NCBI GenBank assembly: GCA_963643215.1
Contig: CAVIJY010000020.1
Span: forward strand, 1-27,374
Length of the DNA: 27,374 nt
Direction: 5' to 3'
From: Darwinimomas sp963643215
GTDB lineage: Bacteria; Bacillota; Clostridia; Lachnospirales; Lachnospiraceae
Shown here one piece after another: positions 1-6,415 of this stretch (position 1 is the stretch's first letter; every line of letters begins with the position of its first letter). The notes below the pieces were generated by a model. That model had not been told where the DNA came from, made no database searches, and saw only the letters and a program-made list of their open reading frames with translations. Both the position numbers and the translations under genes were made by a program.

Positions 1-17
1 GCATGGCACTCTGTAAT

Positions 18-82
18 CTGCTCTCGCTTCGCGACAGCAGAACACGAGTGCTCAGGAGGAGGGCCGACATTGCTGTCGGCCC
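18..82 (+). other. Two strong hairpins in a gene-free leader region
   Basis: Positions 1-200 hold no convincing gene. Two inverted repeats are visible. One is CTGCT-C-TCGC (18-27) with GCGA-C-AGCAG (31-40), closing a TTC loop with one C/C mismatch. The other is GGGCCGACA (61-69) with TGTCGGCCC (74-82), a perfect 9-bp stem with a TTGC loop. Neither is followed by a T-run, so a standard intrinsic terminator is not supported. They may be the 3' end of an upstream transcription unit or a small RNA; I cannot tell which. Confidence 0.4.
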
Positions 83-200
83 AGTATTATGAAAAAGTAT
101 TAACAGTTGTCTGCAGCATTGCGGCTTGCTTTGACTGTCTTAAGTATAGAGGCTAAAGATGTCGTAATCATGCATCAGCTGTAAATTCATTTTAAAGCAA

Positions 201-881
201 ATGGAAACAAATCGTGAACAGGAAAGCAAACTGCGATATATGATACGGGAGTATATACGCAGCACATATCATGTGGAATCCGAGAGGCCGTGGAGAGACA
301 AGCCGAACTATGAGACATTTAAAGCGGCGGGCACAGGCAAGTGGTTTGCGATATGCATGAGGGTCAGCCGAAGCGTGCTCGGTCTGAAAGGCGACGGAAT
401 GATGGATATCATGAATGTCAAGGCGGATCAGGACTTTATCATGCTCTGCGCCCATATGAAGGGCTATCAGCCGGGATATCATATGAATAAGCAGAACTGG
501 CTGACGGTATATCTGGACGGCTCTGTACCTGCGGAGCAGATATACGGACGCATAGATGAAAGCTACCGGATGGTATCGGATTCGCCGACAGCACGCATAT
601 ATGAGGCCGTGATGCGTATACCGAAAGGCCGTGTGGCCACTTACGGTCAGGTGGCGACCATGGCAGGCAATCCGAAGATGGCACGCGCCGTGGGAAATGC
701 TCTTCACAAGAATAAAGATCCGGAGCATGTGCATTGCTACAGGGTCGTCAATTCAAAAGGAGAACTGGCGCAGGAGTTTGTTTTCGGAGGCGCGGGGGTG
801 CAGAAGCGTCTGCTTGAGGCCGACGGCATCGAGGTGATCGACGGCAGGGTGGATCTGGAAAAATACGGGATAAAGCTTTGA
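201..881 (+). CDS. MmcQ/YjbR domain fused to an MGMT-type (O6-alkylguanine DNA alkyltransferase) domain
   Basis: The 226-residue protein joins two known folds. Residues about 10-125 match the MmcQ/YjbR family (GKWFA at 46-50, LGLKGDG at 60-66, YHMNKQNW at 93-100). This double-wing DNA-binding-like fold has no assigned enzymatic role. Residues about 128-226 match the DNA-binding/active-site domain of methylated-DNA cysteine methyltransferases: IPKGRVATYGQVA at 140-152, then ARAVGNAL at 161-168 with the likely base-flipping arginine R162. The active-site motif, normally PCHRV, reads HCYRV at 178-182. The acceptor cysteine C179 is kept, but the neighbouring Pro and the activating His are replaced. 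The protein may therefore be a weak repair enzyme or an alkyltransferase-like DNA-lesion binder (inference). The start has a poor ribosome site; ATG at 240 is an alternative. It is followed within 35 bases by the next gene. Confidence 0.85.
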   Translation: METNREQESKLRYMIREYIRSTYHVESERPWRDKPNYETFKAAGTGKWFAICMRVSRSVLGLKGDGMMDIMNVKADQDFIMLCAHMKGYQPGYHMNKQNWLTVYLDGSVPAEQIYGRIDESYRMVSDSPTARIYEAVMRIPKGRVATYGQVATMAGNPKMARAVGNALHKNKDPEHVHCYRVVNSKGELAQEFVFGGAGVQKRLLEADGIEVIDGRVDLEKYGIKL

Positions 882-913
882 TATGCTTTATAAGCACAGG
901 CGGGAGAGATAAT

Positions 914-1936
914 ATGCAGGAATGGTATCACCTTGCGGCATATTTCATAATATATGCCTTTTTAGGATGGGTGCTTGAGGTAGTATATCATGCGGTAACA
1001 AAGGGGCAGGTGGTAAACCGGGGCTTTTTAAACGGCCCGGTATGTCCTATATACGGATGCGGCATGGTATCCATACTGACTCTGCTGATGCCTGTAAGCC
1101 GAAACATCGTGCTGCTTACCATCGGAGGAACTGTACTGGCCACATTGATAGAGCTGGTGGGCGGATTTGTGCTGCTCAAGATCTTCCATATGAGATGGTG
1201 GGATTACAGCGATCAGCCGTTCAATCTGGGAGGCTATGTCTGTCCAAGATTTTCACTGGCCTGGGGCGTATGTATACTGCTGGCCGTGAAGATCATACAT
1301 CCGTTTATAGAGCTGAATGTGAATTTGCTGGACGGCGTGGTCGGGTATATTCTCGTCGCGGCCGCATATGTGATCTTCATAATTGATGTAGTATGTACAG
1401 TGCTTACGGTACTGCATCTGAATGATGATCTGGAGCAGATAAACAGAGTGAGCGCGGATCTCAGGAGAGCAAGCGACGAGCTGACGCAGACAATCGCGGA
1501 CAATGCCTCCGAAACCGCGGCAAAGGTTCAGGAAAAAAGGGTGCAGGCCGCCCTCGGAAAAGCAGAGCTTAAAGACATGCTTGAGGAACGCCTGAAGACA
1601 AGGGCGCAGGAGCTCAGAGCACGATCACAGGAGCTGAAGGATAAGGCAGAGGAGCTGCGCACACGCTCCGAGGAAGCGGCGCGCCGTGAGGTTGAGGAAG
1701 CACTTGAGACAGCCGAGGAAGCAAGAAGGGCAGACGAGGCGGCGCTGCATATCGCCGAGCTTAAAAGCAGGATAGAGCAGTCAAAAGCAAGGCTTCTCAA
1801 GCGCCATCCTATAGGGTATCGTCGCCTTATGAGGGCATTTCCCCGCATGAGTTCTGTGAATTTCAAGGAGGAGCTGAGCTCGGTTATCGAGGAGCTTGAA
1901 GAAACAGGAGACGGACGGAAGGGTTCTGAGGATTAG
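914..1936 (+). CDS. CmpB-type putative ABC transporter permease with long coiled-coil tail
   Basis: About 340 residues from ATG 914. A start farther upstream (TTG 878) is open but is less likely, because ATG 914 follows a GGGAGA site at about 903-908. The N-terminal half has several hydrophobic segments with the family signature FLGWVLEVVYH and GFLNGPVCPIYG (PF06541, ABC_trans_CmpB), usual in Firmicutes and of unproven function. The C-terminal half, roughly residues 165-330, is hydrophilic and rich in Glu, Arg, Ala and Leu with heptad-like spacing (repeated AEELR/QELR/SEEA blocks), which suggests a cytoplasmic coiled coil. Despite the family name, no ATPase partner is nearby, so a transport role is not supported by context. 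Probably cotranscribed with the upstream fusion gene; a terminator follows at 1960-1981. Confidence 0.8.
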   Translation: MQEWYHLAAYFIIYAFLGWVLEVVYHAVTKGQVVNRGFLNGPVCPIYGCGMVSILTLLMPVSRNIVLLTIGGTVLATLIELVGGFVLLKIFHMRWWDYSDQPFNLGGYVCPRFSLAWGVCILLAVKIIHPFIELNVNLLDGVVGYILVAAAYVIFIIDVVCTVLTVLHLNDDLEQINRVSADLRRASDELTQTIADNASETAAKVQEKRVQAALGKAELKDMLEERLKTRAQELRARSQELKDKAEELRTRSEEAARREVEEALETAEEARRADEAALHIAELKSRIEQSKARLLKRHPIGYRRLMRAFPRMSSVNFKEELSSVIEELEETGDGRKGSED

Positions 1937-1959
1937 GATATCAACATGTATATGTTCGC

Positions 1960-1981
1960 AAACTCATACAATGAGTTTTTT
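1960..1981 (+). terminator. Intrinsic terminator after the CmpB-type gene
   Basis: AAACTCAT (1960-1967) pairs perfectly with ATGAGTTT (1971-1978) around an ACA loop, and the run of T continues to 1981. It separates the first two genes from pckA. Confidence 0.8.
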
Positions 1982-2035
1982 GTGAGATAGCACGCATTTA
2001 TAATGACTCGGCTATGTGGTATGATTCAGAGGATG

Positions 2036-2080
2036 TTTTGACATGGGGGTCAAAACGGGCTGTATATATAGGCATATAAT
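2036..2080 (+). promoter_or_regulatory. pckA promoter with CRP/FNR-geometry inverted repeat
   Basis: TTTTGAC (2036-2042) and GTCAAAA (2049-2055) form a perfect inverted repeat with a 6-base spacer. A perfect -10 box TATAAT lies at 2075-2080, giving a predicted start site near 2087. The repeat centre (2045.5) is then at -41.5, the class II activator position for CRP/FNR-family proteins, and no consensus -35 (aaaacg at 2052-2057) faces this -10. Alternatively, the TTGACA at 2038-2043 is itself a -35 box for a weaker TGTATA at 2061-2066 (17-bp spacer), in which case the repeat would be a repressor operator. Confidence 0.6.
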
Positions 2081-2107
2081 ACGCATTTACGAAAGGAATG
2101 GTGTTGA

Positions 2108-3712
2108 ATGGCAAAACTTGATTTGACAAAATACGGCATCACAGATACGACGGAGATTGTTTACAATCCTTCATTCGATATGCTCTTCGCCGAGGAGACC
2201 AGACCGGAGCTGACCGGATATGACAGAGGCCAGGTCACCGAGCTCGGAGCGGTCAATGTAATGACAGGTATATACACAGGTCGTTCACCCAAGGACAAAT
2301 TCATCGTCATGGATGACAATTCCCGAGATACCGTATGGTGGACAACTGAGGAGTTTCCGAATGACAATCATCCGGCATCAGAACAGACATGGGCTGCCTG
2401 CAAGGATATCGCGGTAAAGGCGCTCTCGGGCAAGCGGCTTTTTGTGGTAGATGCTTTCTGCGGGGCCAATGCCGACACGCGCATGGCGATAAGGTTCATC
2501 GTAGAGGTGGCATGGCAGGCTCATTTTGTAAAGAATATGTTTATCATACCAACCGATGAGGAGCTGGAAAGCTTCGAACCGGATTTTGTTGTGTATAATG
2601 CGTCCAAGGCCAAGGTTGACAACTACAAGGAGCTGGGTCTCAATTCCGAGACAGCGGTTCTGTTCAATATCACGAGCCGCGAGCAGGTCATCCTCAATAC
2701 GTGGTACGGCGGAGAGATGAAGAAGGGTATGTTCTCCATGATGAATTATTATCTGCCGCTCAAGGGCATTGCCTCCATGCACTGCTCAGCCAATACCGAC
2801 ATGAACGGCAGAAATACCGCGATATTCTTCGGACTGTCCGGCACAGGCAAGACAACGCTTTCGACAGATCCCAAGAGGCTGCTGATCGGCGATGATGAGC
2901 ACGGATGGGATGACAGCGGCATCTTCAATTTCGAGGGCGGATGCTATGCAAAGGTTATCAATCTGGACAAGGAATCGGAGCCTGATATCTACAACGCAAT
3001 AAAGCGCGACGCGCTTTTGGAGAATGTGACGGTAGACGAGAACGGAAAGATCGACTTCGCCGACAAGAGTGTGACAGAGAACACGCGTGTGTCCTATCCG
3101 CTGAATCATATAAAGAATATCGTCCGTCCTGTATCGGCTGCACCGGCGGCGGAGAATGTCATCTTCCTTTCGGCGGATGCATTCGGCGTGCTTCCTCCGG
3201 TATCGATACTGACACCTGAGCAGACGCAGTACTACTTCCTCTCGGGATTTACTGCGAAGCTTGCGGGAACAGAGCGCGGAATCACGGAGCCTACACCAAC
3301 ATTCTCGTCATGCTTCGGACAGGCATTTCTGGAGCTGCACCCGACAAAGTACGGCGAGGAGCTTGTCAAGAGGATGGAAAAGAGCGGAGCAAAGGCATAC
3401 CTGATCAATACCGGCTGGAACGGAACGGGCAAGCGAATCTCCATAAAGGATACAAGGGGAATCGTAGACGCTGTTTTAAGCGGAGATATCCTTAAGGCTC
3501 CCACAAAGAAGATCCCTTACTTTGATTTCGAGGTTCCCACACAGCTTCCCGGCGTTGATTCTGGCATACTTGATCCCAGAGACACATATGAAAACGCAGG
3601 TGAGTGGGAGGAGAAGGCAAAGGATCTCGCAGGCAGATTCATCAGCAACTTCAGTCGCTTTACGACAAATGAGACAGGCAAGGCGCTTGTAGCCGCAGGA
3701 CCGCAGCTTTGA
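2108..3712 (+). CDS. pckA: Phosphoenolpyruvate carboxykinase (ATP)
   Basis: The 534-residue length and sequence are typical of ATP-dependent PEP carboxykinase, which interconverts oxaloacetate plus ATP with PEP, CO2 and ADP in the cytosol. Visible motifs are the substrate loop RSPKDKF (59-65), the kinase-1a P-loop GLSGTGKTTLS (242-252) and the metal-binding stretch GDDEHGWDD (261-269). In anaerobes that ferment to succinate the enzyme often runs in the CO2-fixing, ATP-forming direction (established for the family; direction here is inference). The start at 2108 follows GAAAGGA (2091-2097). The ATG at 2098 is in another frame and stops after seven codons. Regulation is probably transcriptional through the inverted repeat at 2036-2055. 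The gene is followed after 63 bases, with no evident terminator, by an aminotransferase on the same strand. Confidence 0.97.
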   Translation: MAKLDLTKYGITDTTEIVYNPSFDMLFAEETRPELTGYDRGQVTELGAVNVMTGIYTGRSPKDKFIVMDDNSRDTVWWTTEEFPNDNHPASEQTWAACKDIAVKALSGKRLFVVDAFCGANADTRMAIRFIVEVAWQAHFVKNMFIIPTDEELESFEPDFVVYNASKAKVDNYKELGLNSETAVLFNITSREQVILNTWYGGEMKKGMFSMMNYYLPLKGIASMHCSANTDMNGRNTAIFFGLSGTGKTTLSTDPKRLLIGDDEHGWDDSGIFNFEGGCYAKVINLDKESEPDIYNAIKRDALLENVTVDENGKIDFADKSVTENTRVSYPLNHIKNIVRPVSAAPAAENVIFLSADAFGVLPPVSILTPEQTQYYFLSGFTAKLAGTERGITEPTPTFSSCFGQAFLELHPTKYGEELVKRMEKSGAKAYLINTGWNGTGKRISIKDTRGIVDAVLSGDILKAPTKKIPYFDFEVPTQLPGVDSGILDPRDTYENAGEWEEKAKDLAGRFISNFSRFTTNETGKALVAAGPQL

Positions 3713-3775
3713 GAATAAAACTGCAGTGATCCGCACAGCCGCAGGGCAAAGCTTTCAGAGCAGGCAGAGTAAAAT

Positions 3776-4885
3776 ATGAACCGAGATATATATGTGACGC
3801 GGCCATCGATGCCGCCCCTTGATGAATATGTAGAGGAAATCCGGGATATCTGGGACAGCCGGTGGATCACCAATATGGGTCAGAAGCACAAGACTTTTGA
3901 GGAGAGTCTGAAGAAATATCTGGATGTGCCATATCTGCAGCTTTTTGTCAATGGCCATATGGGACTGGAGATGGGACTGCAGATACTGGGACTGAAGGGC
4001 GAGGTTATCACCACGCCCTTCACATTTGCCTCAACGACACACGCCATCGTGAGAAACGGTCTGAAACCGGTATTCTGTGATATAAAGCCGGACGACTATA
4101 CGATGGATCCGGGGAAGATCGAGCGGCTGATCACCGATGAGACCACAGCTATACTTCCGGTGCATGTATACGGCAATATATGTGACATCGATGCTATACA
4201 GGATATAGCCGATCGCCACGGACTGAAGGTCATGTATGATGCGGCTCATGCATTCGGCGAGAGCTTCAGGGGAGTCGGCGTGGGCAATTTCGGAGATCTG
4301 TCCATGTTCAGCTTTCATGCCACAAAGGTGTTCAATTCCATAGAAGGCGGAGCTGTAACCTGCAATGATGAGGAATATCTGCATAAGCTTTATTATGTAA
4401 AGAACTACGGCATCACCGATGAAGAGCATGTGGTTGATGTTGGGGGAAATGCCAAGATGAACGAGTTTCAGGCCGCTATGGGTCTGTGCAATCTGCGGCA
4501 TATCGATGAATACATCAGGAAACGGAAAGAGCTGTGGGAGAGGTATATGAATCAGCTCGACGGAATAAAGGGGCTGGGACTTGCTAAAACATCGAATGAT
4601 GTAAGCAGAAACTACAGCTATTTTCCGGTTACATTTGACGAAGAGACATTCGGGGCATCGAGAGATACGGTATATGCCGCATTGAAGGAAAAAGGCATAC
4701 ATGCCAGGAAGTATTTTTATCCGCTCACGAATGCATTTGACTGCTACAAAGGCATATTTGATCCGGAGGAGACGCCGGTAGCCTTGAAAATCTCCCGGGA
4801 GATACTGACGCTCCCGCTGTATTCCGATCTTGAACCGGAGGAAGCGGATGAGGTATGCCGCGCCATAAAGGCGCTGAAGAGATGA
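3776..4885 (+). CDS. DegT/DnrJ/EryC1/StrS-family PLP aminotransferase
   Basis: The 369-residue protein is a sugar-type fold-I aminotransferase. The Schiff-base lysine is K184 in SFHATKVFNSIEGG (179-192), and the PLP-contact aspartate is D155 in YDAAHAFG (154-161). The segment TTPFTFASTTHA (79-90) is the usual cofactor-phosphate region. Family members transaminate nucleotide-linked 4-keto or 3-keto sugars for surface glycans or antibiotics. No other nucleotide-sugar gene is nearby, so the substrate cannot be named. The ribosome site is weak (AGGCAGAG at 3761-3768). It sits 63 bases after pckA and 39 bases before the NifX-like gene, so the three may share a transcript. Length and motifs look intact. 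Confidence 0.9.
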   Translation: MNRDIYVTRPSMPPLDEYVEEIRDIWDSRWITNMGQKHKTFEESLKKYLDVPYLQLFVNGHMGLEMGLQILGLKGEVITTPFTFASTTHAIVRNGLKPVFCDIKPDDYTMDPGKIERLITDETTAILPVHVYGNICDIDAIQDIADRHGLKVMYDAAHAFGESFRGVGVGNFGDLSMFSFHATKVFNSIEGGAVTCNDEEYLHKLYYVKNYGITDEEHVVDVGGNAKMNEFQAAMGLCNLRHIDEYIRKRKELWERYMNQLDGIKGLGLAKTSNDVSRNYSYFPVTFDEETFGASRDTVYAALKEKGIHARKYFYPLTNAFDCYKGIFDPEETPVALKISREILTLPLYSDLEPEEADEVCRAIKALKR

Positions 4886-4924
4886 TGCGGCTGAACACAC
4901 AGGCAGGCCGGAAGGGAGAAGCAC

Positions 4925-5356
4925 ATGAGAATAGCCATTCCGTACGATGACGGGAATATAGCGCAGCATCTGACGGATGCCGTGCAGTTCAAGCTGTATG
5001 ACATAAAAAATCACGGGGTTGCAAGTCAGGTGGTTGTAAATGTCCCCGACGGTGATGTCGCAGACAAGGTGCAGGCTTTGCTGGATTTTAAAACAGACTG
5101 CGTGATATGCTGGGCAGCTACCGGCATGGCGGTCAGATACCTGCTCGAGGCGTCAATCATGACATATGCCGGAGTATCGATGAAGGCGGATGAGGCCATA
5201 GATGAGCTGCTTGCGGGAACTCTTAAATACAATCCGCTGCTGACTCAAAAGCAGCAGCGGATGTATCTTAACTCTCTGGAGGAGGATGAAGGCTGCGCAT
5301 CATGCAGCGGAAGCTGTGAAAGCTGCGGCGGCAGCTGCCATGAAAAGATGCAGTAA
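4925..5356 (+). CDS. NifX/NifB-type dinitrogenase iron-molybdenum cofactor domain protein with Cys-rich tail
   Basis: The 143-residue protein has a PF02579-like domain (about residues 1-105): MRIAIPYDDG at the start, then CVICWAATGMAVRYL, where family members bind Fe-S/metal cofactor intermediates, and an AIDELLAG segment. The C-terminal tail carries five cysteines (124, 127, 131, 134, 138) plus H139 in a Gly/Ser-rich context, which suggests a metal or Fe-S site. No nif structural genes are in the window; stand-alone members occur widely in anaerobes and archaea without nitrogenase, with unclear roles. A good ribosome site (GGAAGGGAG) precedes ATG 4925. The stop lies 31 bases before the stop of convergent folT. 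Confidence 0.82.
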   Translation: MRIAIPYDDGNIAQHLTDAVQFKLYDIKNHGVASQVVVNVPDGDVADKVQALLDFKTDCVICWAATGMAVRYLLEASIMTYAGVSMKADEAIDELLAGTLKYNPLLTQKQQRMYLNSLEEDEGCASCSGSCESCGGSCHEKMQ

Positions 5357-5387
5357 AGATCATGACAGTGCGATGCAGAGCTCATGC

Positions 5388-5945
5388 TCATCGCTCGTGA
5401 GTTATGTATTTTCTGATGGCGGGATTGAGATACTTCAGAAGAAGATACATGATGAATGTATCAACAGGCAGCTGGCATGCATTTTTTATGAGACGCGCAG
5501 GGAGCAGAGCAAGCATGCTCTTTCCTCCGAGCATCGATATCCAGAATGTATTGAAGCCGCAGTTGATGATAACCTTGAGCAGCAGCTCGGCGACAAAAAG
5601 TCTTCCAACTGAGAGCGGGCGCCTGTACATGATGCTCCCGAATATCACACCGGCCAGCATGGCATCGAAGGTGAAGCCGAAGAAGAATGTTCCGTCGGGT
5701 TTTACAAGGAATTTGACAATATCGAGCGTGCCGCCGAATATGCCGCCGACCACAGGCCCGAATGTGGCATCCACGATGCGGTTCGGGACGGCGGAAAAGC
5801 CTATCTTGATATACGGGCCGACATTGATGCTGGCCACAGAGCCAAGAACCACCGCTATGGCCGCCATAACTCCGAGAAAGGCTATGGTGGTTGTCTTACG
5901 GAATTCTTTGACTGATGACAGATAAAAACTCTTTAAGCTACTCAT
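5388..5945 (-). CDS. folT: Folate ECF transporter S component (FolT)
   Basis: The 185-residue, strongly hydrophobic protein is the substrate-binding S component of an energy-coupling-factor importer for folate. It begins with a short cytoplasmic segment (SLKSFYLSSVKEF), followed by about six membrane helices. Family motifs include ALGxx-like AFLGVMAAIAVVLG near the start, IKIGFSAVPNRIVDATFGPVVGG and a PDGTFFFGFTFDAML loop. S components work with a shared EcfA/A'/T module, not in this window, so it is expected to be encoded elsewhere. Identification is strengthened by the THF riboswitch directly upstream (6022-6146), a known regulator of folT in Clostridia. The start codon is seven bases from an AGGAGGG site buried in the leader hairpin 5951-5996. 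Confidence 0.93.
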   Translation of the reverse strand: MSSLKSFYLSSVKEFRKTTTIAFLGVMAAIAVVLGSVASINVGPYIKIGFSAVPNRIVDATFGPVVGGIFGGTLDIVKFLVKPDGTFFFGFTFDAMLAGVIFGSIMYRRPLSVGRLFVAELLLKVIINCGFNTFWISMLGGKSMLALLPARLIKNACQLPVDTFIMYLLLKYLNPAIRKYITHER

Positions 5946-5996
5946 AAAAAGACCCTCCTTTCAGCAGTTTCTCCTGAAACTACATTAAGGAGGGTC
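5946..5996 (-). terminator. folT expression platform: terminator-like hairpin that also hides the ribosome binding site
   Basis: On the minus strand GACCCTCCTT (5996-5987) pairs perfectly with AAGGAGGGTC (5960-5951), followed by TTTTT (5950-5946) and then directly the folT ATG (5945). The 26-base loop carries a second small hairpin GTTTC-AGGA-GAAAC (5980-5967). The 3' arm contains the folT Shine-Dalgarno, so the one hairpin could stop transcription, block translation, or both. A competing helix is available: CTACATT (6024-6018) at the aptamer's 3' edge is fully complementary to AATGTAG (5986-5980) in this loop. Confidence 0.8.
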
Positions 5997-6021
5997 GAAC
6001 TGTCTCGCTCGGTCCAGAATG

Positions 6022-6146
6022 TAGCAGCGGGATGCGACTTCGATACCGCAAGCCAAAGCCTCTGCGCACAGACGGTGCTTTGCTTTTCGTCCCTCCGACA
6101 ACTCCCGGTCCGGATGGCACTTTACGCATCGAAATCTACTCTGCTA
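6022..6146 (-). ncRNA. Tetrahydrofolate (THF) riboswitch aptamer
   Basis: The minus strand shows the conserved layout of the clostridial THF (folT) riboswitch. P1 is TAGCAG (6146-6141) with CTGCTA (6027-6022). It is followed by AGTAG, then P2 TTCGAT (6133-6128) with ATCGAA (6044-6039). Conserved single-stranded blocks appear in the expected order: GCGTAAAGTG, GGGAGTTGTC, GACGAA, CACCG, GCGGT and CGCATCCCGCT. P3 is CCATCCG with CGGAGGG, with one mismatch. The order and spacing were compared by eye with the known consensus, and no covariance search was run. Ligand binding should stabilise P1 and favour the OFF hairpin at 5951-5996. Confidence 0.9.
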
Positions 6147-6206
6147 AGCTCGGATGATATTCATCCGATGACTGCCGCTCAAGGCGGCGCCGATGTTTTC
6201 AACGAC

Positions 6207-6234
6207 ATTGTATCAGATATTTTCACAACTGCAA
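6207..6234 (-). promoter_or_regulatory. folT promoter
   Basis: On the minus strand, -35 TTGCAG (6234-6229) and -10 TACAAT (6212-6207) are separated by 16 bases. The predicted start near 6200 lies about 55 bases upstream of the aptamer, so the whole riboswitch would be transcribed. Confidence 0.6.
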
Positions 6235-6311
6235 TGTATAGTTGTATGAACATGGAACATTAGCAGTGTACTTAAAGAATACTAAAAGTACATTGAATGT
6301 TTATTTCGTGC

Positions 6312-6340
6312 TTGACACTGTGAATATTGCAAAATATAAT
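6312..6340 (+). promoter_or_regulatory. liv operon promoter, perfect consensus
   Basis: TTGACA (6312-6317), 17-bp spacer, TATAAT (6335-6340): a full sigma-A consensus. The predicted start is near 6347. A perfect inverted repeat ATCATTT-GTACA-AAATGAT (6346-6364) sits exactly on this start and may be an operator. A 9-bp direct repeat AGGATTCAG (6376-6384 and 6387-6395) with an 11-bp period follows in the leader. Confidence 0.85.
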
Positions 6341-6415
6341 ATTGAATCATTTGTACAAAATGATGCATGACAAGCAGGATTCAGATAGGATTCAGTGTCA
6401 ACAGGAGGAATAATT

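Noticed and set aside
1..156. Open frame from the window edge to TAA at 154-156
   Set aside because: About 51 codons overlapping two stable hairpins, Cys-rich, with no recognisable family; more likely noncoding, though the tail of an upstream gene cannot be fully excluded.
878..913. Upstream TTG start for the CmpB-type gene
   Set aside because: ATG 914 has a good ribosome site and matches the family's N-terminus; the TTG overlaps the preceding stop and has none.
5286..5612. Plus-strand ORF of 108 residues after the NifX-like gene
   Set aside because: It overlaps the Cys-rich NifX end in another frame and lies antisense to folT; no ribosome site or family.
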